From the NCBI GenBank assembly GCA_029065305.1, contig JAIEIQ010000070.1, forward strand, positions 1-10,981: 10,981 nucleotides of DNA, given 5' to 3'. The notes beneath the pieces are model-generated. The model was not told where the DNA came from and searched no databases. It saw nothing but the letters and a program-made list of their open reading frames with translations. This DNA is from Oscillospiraceae bacterium. GTDB lineage: Bacteria; Bacillota; Clostridia; Oscillospirales; Oscillospiraceae. A program made the position numbers and the translations under genes. Every line of letters begins with the position of its first letter. Within the stretch, counting starts at the first letter, position 1. Below, in pieces: positions 6,990 to 10,981 of this stretch.

Positions 6990-9532
6990 ACCTTCTTGAG
7001 ATGAGCCTGACCGGCGGGATTTTTATCCTGGCGGTGGTGGTCCTCCGGGCGCTGGCCCTTAACCGCCTGCCCAAGGGGACGTTTCTGGTGCTGTGGGCAG
7101 CGGCGGCGGCGCGGCTGCTGATCCCCTTTGACATCCCGTCCCCGGCCAGCGTCTACACCCTGGCGGGGGGACTGACGCCGCGGATTCCTGCGGCACCGCC
7201 GGGCGGTACTGTGCCGGTATTTTCGGCTGTGCCGGATGTGCCCACCGCTGCGTATGCCGCTCCGGCGGTCCCGGAGGCGAAAGCCGGCATGGACTTTCCG
7301 GTCTGGACGGCGGTGTGGCTGGCAGGGCTGACGCTGTGCGCGGGAGCCTTTGCCCTCGCCTACTTCCGGCATCTCCGGGAGTTCCGGGCCTCCCTTCCAG
7401 TGGAGGAGGAGAGCGTCCGCCGCTGGCTGGCGGATCACCCCCTGCGGCGGAGGCTTGCGGTCCGGCAGTCGGACCGGATCGCCGGGCCGCTGACCTACGG
7501 CATATTCCGTCCCGTTATTTTGCTCCCGTGCTCTACGGATTGGAGTGAGGAAAACCGCCTGCGCTGGGTGCTGGAGCACGAGCTGGTCCATATCCAGCGG
7601 TTCGACGCCGCTGGCAAGCTGGTTCTTGCGGCGGCGGCATGCGTCCACTGGTTCAATCCGCTGGCGTGGGTGATGGTTGTGCTGGCCAACCGGGACATGG
7701 AGCTGCGCTGTGACGAGCTGGTGGTGCGGCGGCTGGGCCTGGACAAAAAGTCCGCCTACGCCAGGACGCTGATTGACCTGGAGGCGGAGCGGAGCGGGCT
7801 GGGCCCCTTCGCCAGCGCGTTCAGCAAAAACGCGATTGAAGAAAGGATTACGGCAATTATGAAATTGAAAAAATGTTCCCTTGCGGCTCTGCTGGCGGCG
7901 GTGCTGGCGGTGTGCGGGGTGACGGCGGCCTGCGCCACCTCGGCGGCGGAGCCGGAACCCGAGGACCTGCGGACCTATCTGACCGCCCTCCCCGGCGGGG
8001 ACTTCACCCAGGCGGAGAGCCGGAAGCTCTTCGCTCTGTGGATTGACGGCTATGAGGAGATGACCATTGCGGACTTCCGGGGGAAGATGATCGGCGGACG
8101 GACCGACGAGGATATGCTGATCATCGAGCGCTTCTCCCTGAGCGAAGCCGCCTACGCCCTGTCCGCCGGGAAGGAGGCGGAGGCCCTGAGCGCATTCAAC
8201 GACTACTTCTTCAATGTCTACGAGCCGCTGACGGCGGACGCGTGGCAGAACCGGAGCTTTGACGGCCCCGGGGCCAACGGGACTGTGTATATGTATATTT
8301 TGAACATCCAGGACCCGGAGAAGGTGACCGTGGGCCAGTATGAGAAGCTCCGGCGGGAGGTGGAGACGGCCCTGCGCCAGCCCATGGCGGAGATGTCGGA
8401 CGCTTTGAAGGTGGAGGACTTGAGTATTCCGTTTCTCAAGGTGGACCTGGGCTACTATATCACGTCCTTCGACGGCAGCAGCGATGACCCGGACGCGGCG
8501 CTCCACGCTTTCTCCTCCCAGCAGACCGCCGCAGAGTGGGACCGGCTGCTGAGCCCCTATACGGCCTTCGGCCTGACCTACGAGTTTGACGACCCGGACC
8601 TGGACGGCAACGGCCTGACCATGTGGTTCAACGGCAAAGAGGTTCGGGGCATCATGGATGAGCAGGAGGGCGTGTGGATCACCGAGCACACCGGCAATAC
8701 CACCTACGCCCCCGGCGCCGTGGAGCTCTATGTGGTTTACAGCGGCGGAAAAATGGCCGGCCTGCGGGAGGCCACGGCGGAGGAGCAGGCGGCCTTTACC
8801 GAGGACCGGACCGCAAACAGCAACCGCCTCAACAGCCAGGGCGAGGAGCAGCGGGAGTTCCCCCAGGCTACAACGGAGGACTACGCCTCCTTCCTGACCC
8901 TGCGGACAGAGAACTACCAGGACCTGCCCCTGGCGGACTTCAACGCCCGGCTGCTGGACTGGGCCAACGCCAACAGCGACGCCTATGACCGCATCAACTG
9001 CGACGTGCTCTGGGACGACTACGGCGTGGAGCTGGACCTCCTGGACAAGCAGTTTGTGGCCCACACCTGCCGCCTCTCCGGCACGGAAAACGGCCAGATG
9101 ATCCGGGGCCTCTACACCGGGCAGGAGGCGGACCCCGGCTTTGCCGCCAATCTGCCCATGCGGGATCAGAAGATAGACGGCGTCACGGCGGCGTGGTGCG
9201 ATCTGTACTACGACATCAGCTACCACATCTCCGACAAGTCCGCCTGCACGGTGGGCGAGCGGGACGCCTGCGTGGGGGAGATGAAGAACGCTGTCGCGGC
9301 CTTCTGGCAGGATACGGAGCTGGACGCACTGCTGGCAATGTCGAAGGAGGACGTGGTGAACCAGTTCAACGCCTGGGCCTCCCTCTGCGGCACGGAGCAC
9401 GTCTCCTTCCACCACATCACCGGGGACCATATCCACTACGAGCACGCCGACGAGCGGCACATCTATGACGAGTACCCCCAGGGGACCGCAGGCCACCACC
9501 CGGAGCCCCATCGGACCAGCCACCACGGATAA
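6986..9532 (+). CDS. BlaR1/MecR1-like M56 membrane metallopeptidase with large extracytoplasmic domain and His-rich tail
   Basis: This 848-aa protein has predicted membrane helices near residues 8-25, 32-48, 106-126, 207-230 and 297-318. The gluzincin motif HELVH is at 198-202, and the downstream NRDMELRCDE segment (235-244) probably supplies the third zinc ligand, Glu239. M56 proteins sense a signal outside the cell and cleave their BlaI partner inside. After the last helix some 530 residues follow, without the ordered SxxK/SxN/KTG motifs of a penicillin sensor. Similar segments near 347-375 and 633-663 share Phe, Tyr and ADF positions, and later TVG-containing segments also match, so the region looks duplicated around a central insert. 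The last 44 residues (805-848) contain 12 histidines. The ATG at 6986 fits the 4-bp overlap with the repressor gene; a GTG two codons upstream is possible but less likely. Confidence 0.9.
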   Translation: MNLLEMSLTGGIFILAVVVLRALALNRLPKGTFLVLWAAAAARLLIPFDIPSPASVYTLAGGLTPRIPAAPPGGTVPVFSAVPDVPTAAYAAPAVPEAKAGMDFPVWTAVWLAGLTLCAGAFALAYFRHLREFRASLPVEEESVRRWLADHPLRRRLAVRQSDRIAGPLTYGIFRPVILLPCSTDWSEENRLRWVLEHELVHIQRFDAAGKLVLAAAACVHWFNPLAWVMVVLANRDMELRCDELVVRRLGLDKKSAYARTLIDLEAERSGLGPFASAFSKNAIEERITAIMKLKKCSLAALLAAVLAVCGVTAACATSAAEPEPEDLRTYLTALPGGDFTQAESRKLFALWIDGYEEMTIADFRGKMIGGRTDEDMLIIERFSLSEAAYALSAGKEAEALSAFNDYFFNVYEPLTADAWQNRSFDGPGANGTVYMYILNIQDPEKVTVGQYEKLRREVETALRQPMAEMSDALKVEDLSIPFLKVDLGYYITSFDGSSDDPDAALHAFSSQQTAAEWDRLLSPYTAFGLTYEFDDPDLDGNGLTMWFNGKEVRGIMDEQEGVWITEHTGNTTYAPGAVELYVVYSGGKMAGLREATAEEQAAFTEDRTANSNRLNSQGEEQREFPQATTEDYASFLTLRTENYQDLPLADFNARLLDWANANSDAYDRINCDVLWDDYGVELDLLDKQFVAHTCRLSGTENGQMIRGLYTGQEADPGFAANLPMRDQKIDGVTAAWCDLYYDISYHISDKSACTVGERDACVGEMKNAVAAFWQDTELDALLAMSKEDVVNQFNAWASLCGTEHVSFHHITGDHIHYEHADERHIYDEYPQGTAGHHPEPHRTSHHG

Positions 9533-9536
9533 AGCG

Positions 9537-9566
9537 AAGGGCCCCTCCCAGCCGGGAGGGGCCCTT
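9537..9566. terminator. Perfect 13-bp hairpin, likely bidirectional terminator
   Basis: The arms at 9537-9549 and 9554-9566 are perfectly complementary (AAGGGCCCCTCCC and its reverse complement) around a 4-nt AGCC loop. The hairpin begins 4 nt after the M56 gene's stop and 6 nt beyond the stop of the convergent 82-codon gene. The T-tracts are short on both sides (TTCCTGTCT on plus, TTCGCTTTAT on minus), but the stem is very stable. Confidence 0.8.
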
Positions 9567-9572
9567 CCTGTC

Positions 9573-9821
9573 TCAGCCAAAGTCGTGGCGCACGCCGCAG
9601 CCGCTGCCGAGATCCTCAAAGGTCTGGATGATGCGCTCAATCTTTTCGTAGCAGTCCCTGTCCTCCAGGGCTTCGTCGTCGAGGATCTCCTTGATCCTGC
9701 GGAGCGCGGCGTAGCACCTCATCTCCACCTGCTCCTCCGGGGCTTTCCCCAGGCTCGGGAAGGTAATCTCGATTTTTTCGTTCTCCAGGGCTTTTACCAG
9801 AATCTGCCGGTATAGATCCAC
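9573..9821 (-). CDS. Small conserved-looking hypothetical protein, 82 aa
   Basis: This 82-aa acidic, helical, soluble protein has no signal peptide or membrane segment and no domain I can name. Two helical stretches (about 30-48 and 55-72) are followed by a distinctive Gly-rich end, GSGCGVRHDFG. The start is GTG at 9821, preceded by AGGAGG (9831-9836) with 9-nt spacing. A good promoter (TTGACA, 18 bp, TAAAAT) lies at 9853-9882, so the gene is very probably real. It is divergent from an XRE-type regulator, and the shared spacer holds a dyad around its -35 box, suggesting control by that regulator. The role is unknown; an antitoxin-, sensor- or adaptor-like function would be speculation. The coding call is fairly sure, the function is not. 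Confidence 0.75.
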   Translation of the reverse strand: MDLYRQILVKALENEKIEITFPSLGKAPEEQVEMRCYAALRRIKEILDDEALEDRDCYEKIERIIQTFEDLGSGCGVRHDFG

Positions 9822-9852
9822 AGCAAATCGCCTCCTTACATTCAGTGAATAT

Positions 9853-9882
9853 ATTTTAAGGCACGAAATATGATATTGTCAA
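9853..9882 (-). promoter_or_regulatory. Promoter of the 82-codon gene
   Basis: On the minus strand a perfect TTGACA (9882-9877) is followed after 18 bp by TAAAAT (9858-9853). This predicts a start near 9846 and a short leader containing the AGGAGG site. Confidence 0.7.
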
Positions 9883-9894
9883 GAAAATATTTCG
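9864..9894. promoter_or_regulatory. Candidate operator dyad of the XRE regulator
   Basis: CGAAATAT (9864-9871) and ATATTTCG (9887-9894) are perfect 8-bp inverted copies 15 bp apart, bracketing the minus-strand -35 box. A further ATATTT at 9851-9856, over the -10 box, could be a third half-site. The dyad also sits directly upstream of the XRE gene, so it could serve autoregulation too. Confidence 0.55.
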
Positions 9895-9910
9895 AGTGGA
9901 TGTAAAATGT

Positions 9911-10171
9911 ATGGCGAGTGTCAGATATGACGGCAACAAAAACGTGATAGGCACCCGGCTGAGAATTCTGCGAAAGAAGCTCAACCTGAAGCAGGGGGAG
10001 TTGGCGGCGAAGATGCAGGTCCTGGGCTTTACGATGGATCAGCAGGCCATCAGCAATATCGAACGCAACCGCCGGGTTGTGACGGACTTTGAGCTCGCGG
10101 GGTTCTGCAAGGCCCTGCGCTGCTCAGAAACGGATCTGTTACAGGACTTTTACAAAAAACTGAACGACTGA
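9911..10171 (+). CDS. XRE/Cro-type helix-turn-helix regulator, 86 aa
   Basis: This small single-domain HTH_3/Cro-C1-type DNA-binding protein has its helix-turn-helix at about residues 28-52. The LKQGELAAKM helix is followed by a recognition region ending in QQAISNIERNRRV, the family signature. A short helical tail follows, with no ligand-binding or peptidase domain. It probably represses the divergent 82-codon gene and itself through the dyad at 9864-9894. The start is uncertain: no good ribosome binding site precedes the ATG at 9911 or the in-frame GTG at 9896. I prefer 9911 because related small regulators begin with a short M-x-x-x-Y segment before the first helix. A TAAAAT at 9903-9908 may be a -10 box, which would make the message nearly leaderless. 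Its base composition is less GC-rich than that of the flanking genes. Confidence 0.85.
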   Translation: MASVRYDGNKNVIGTRLRILRKKLNLKQGELAAKMQVLGFTMDQQAISNIERNRRVVTDFELAGFCKALRCSETDLLQDFYKKLND

Positions 10172-10173
10172 CG

Positions 10174-10202
10174 GAAGCGGAGGGGCGCGGCCCTTCCGCT
10201 TC
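10174..10202 (+). terminator. Hairpin terminator after the XRE gene
   Basis: The arms 10174-10185 and 10191-10202 form a 12-bp stem with a single G-U pair around a 5-nt CGCGG loop, starting 3 nt after the stop codon. The following bases (TCAATTTGT) are only moderately T-rich, so strength is uncertain. Confidence 0.6.
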
Positions 10203-10229
10203 TCAATTTGTAAAATTTTCACCAACCTA

Positions 10230-10258
10230 TGGAAACCGGGGCGGAAAAGGTATATACT
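10230..10258 (+). promoter_or_regulatory. Promoter of the M16-like gene
   Basis: TGGAAA (10230-10235) and TATACT (10253-10258) are 17 bp apart, giving a predicted start near 10265. The AAGGAG ribosome binding site (10278-10283) and ATG at 10291 follow. Confidence 0.6.
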
Positions 10259-10290
10259 ATTAGGGATTTGACAAAAGAAGGAGAGAGGTC

Positions 10291-10981
10291 ATGGCACGAG
10301 AACAGCTTCTGGAGAACACCTATCTGACATATCTCCCGTCGGAAAAATTCAAGACGGGGTTTTTAAGCGCCCAGCTGGTTCTGCCCCTGGAGGAGGAGAC
10401 GGCGTCCCTCCACGCGCTGCTGGTCAACGTCCTGAACCGGGGCACGGAGCGCTATCCCAATATGGAGGCTGTCTCCGCCCGGCTGGACGAGCTCTACGGG
10501 GCCCGGCTGGACCCCACGGTGCGGAAAATCGGGGAGAGCCATGTGGTGGGCTTCGCCGCCAGCTGTGTGGACGACCGGCTGCTGCCCGGAGGGGAGCGGC
10601 TGCTGGAGCCCCTGGCGGATCTCATGGGGGAGATGTTTCTCCGCCCCGCCCGGGAAAACGGCGGCTTTGTGTCCAGCTTCGTGGACAGCGAGCAGAACAA
10701 TCTGGTGGATCTCATTGAGAGCGAGATCAACGACAAGCGGCTCTACGCCTCCAAGCGGCTCATAGAGGAGATGTGCGCCGGGGAGCCCTTCGGCGTCAGC
10801 CGTCTGGGGAGCGCCGGGGCGGCGGAGGACATCACCCGGAAGGAGCTGGAGGCCCGCTACGAGGCCATCCTGCCCCGGGCCCGGCTGGAGCTCTTCTACT
10901 GCGGCGCGGCCCCGGCCGAGCGGGTGCGGGGCCTGTTCCTGCGGGCCTTCGCCGGACGGCCCCAGGGGGAGCCCTTCGCCC
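10291..10981 (+). CDS. ymfF: YmfF/YfmF-like M16-fold protein (EF-P 5-aminopentanol modification-associated), 5' part only
   Basis: 230 codons are visible before the right edge and the frame is still open. The N-terminal segments FKTGFLSAQLVLPLEEE, LLVNVLNRGTERYP and LDELYGARLDPTVRKIGE fit the insulinase-like M16 fold, specifically the YmfF/YfmF branch linked in Bacillus to maturation of the elongation factor P modification. Where active M16 peptidases have HxxEH before an L-x-x-G-T segment, this protein reads A-L-L-V-N. Both zinc histidines and the catalytic glutamate are absent, so it is probably the non-catalytic partner. An active paralogue (YmfH-like) would be expected just downstream, outside the window. 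AAGGAG at 10278-10283 lies 7 nt before the ATG. The gene has its own promoter and is separated from the XRE gene by a hairpin. Confidence 0.88.
   Translation, partial: MAREQLLENTYLTYLPSEKFKTGFLSAQLVLPLEEETASLHALLVNVLNRGTERYPNMEAVSARLDELYGARLDPTVRKIGESHVVGFAASCVDDRLLPGGERLLEPLADLMGEMFLRPARENGGFVSSFVDSEQNNLVDLIESEINDKRLYASKRLIEEMCAGEPFGVSRLGSAGAAEDITRKELEARYEAILPRARLELFYCGAAPAERVRGLFLRAFAGRPQGEPFA

Noticed and set aside
9540..9566. Short repeats at the convergent gene ends as a possible attachment site or mobile-element edge
   Set aside because: It is a single perfect hairpin with a 4-nt loop between two convergent stops, fully explained as a terminator. No integrase or transposase is nearby.
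6755..9640. Very long open frame (961 codons) on the minus strand opposite the BlaI/M56 genes
   Set aside because: It is antisense to two well-supported genes. Its translation is rich in Arg, Gly, Pro, Val and His with no recognisable domain, as expected of the complementary frame of GC-rich codons. It also crosses the hairpin terminator.
10268..10273. TTGACA-like -35 box close before the M16-like gene
   Set aside because: A matching -10 would fall at or beyond the ATG at 10291. The TGGAAA/TATACT pair at 10230-10258 is better placed.

Overview
The window looks like a chromosomal segment from a high-GC, low-redundancy Gram-positive anaerobe of the Clostridia, most plausibly Oscillospiraceae (Flavonifractor/Lawsonibacter/Oscillibacter-like). 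This is inferred from protein types (BlaI/BlaR1-type pair, M16-like YmfF/YfmF homologue), strong AGGAGG-type ribosome binding sites, sigma-A-like promoters and GC-rich codon use. No sequence search was possible, so the taxonomic call is an inference.

Left arm (1-6428, minus strand): a four-gene operon read right to left from a good promoter at about 6480-6508. It encodes a SWIM zinc-finger protein (4992-6428), a large alpha-helical-repeat protein (3077-4978), a MoxR-type AAA+ ATPase (1939-3027), and a DUF5682/YehM-like protein that runs off the left edge (1-1939). The set resembles the poorly understood MoxR/YehL neighbourhoods, in which SWIM, AAA+, DUF5682 and usually a VWA-domain protein travel together. 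A VWA gene would be expected just past the left edge.

Centre (6429-9532): a 201-bp divergent control region separates that operon from a plus-strand BlaI-type repressor (6630-6989). The repressor overlaps by 4 bp an M56/BlaR1-type membrane metallopeptidase (6986-9532). The plus promoter carries two BlaI-like dyads. Both divergent promoters also have the same 8-bp element immediately upstream of their -35 boxes. The peptidase has no visible penicillin-binding sensor; its long extracytoplasmic region appears internally duplicated and ends in a histidine-rich tail.

Right arm (9533-10981): a perfect 13-bp hairpin terminates the peptidase gene and a convergent 82-codon gene (9573-9821, minus). 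That small gene is divergent from an XRE/Cro-type regulator (9911-10171, plus). An 8-bp dyad in their shared spacer brackets the small gene's -35 box, suggesting a miniature repressor/target pair. After a second hairpin and a fresh promoter comes the 5' part of a YmfF/YfmF-like M16-fold protein (10291 to the right edge), whose zinc-binding motif is degenerate.

No rRNA, tRNA, CRISPR array, insertion sequence or obvious attachment site was seen. No gene-free stretch exceeds about 200 bases.
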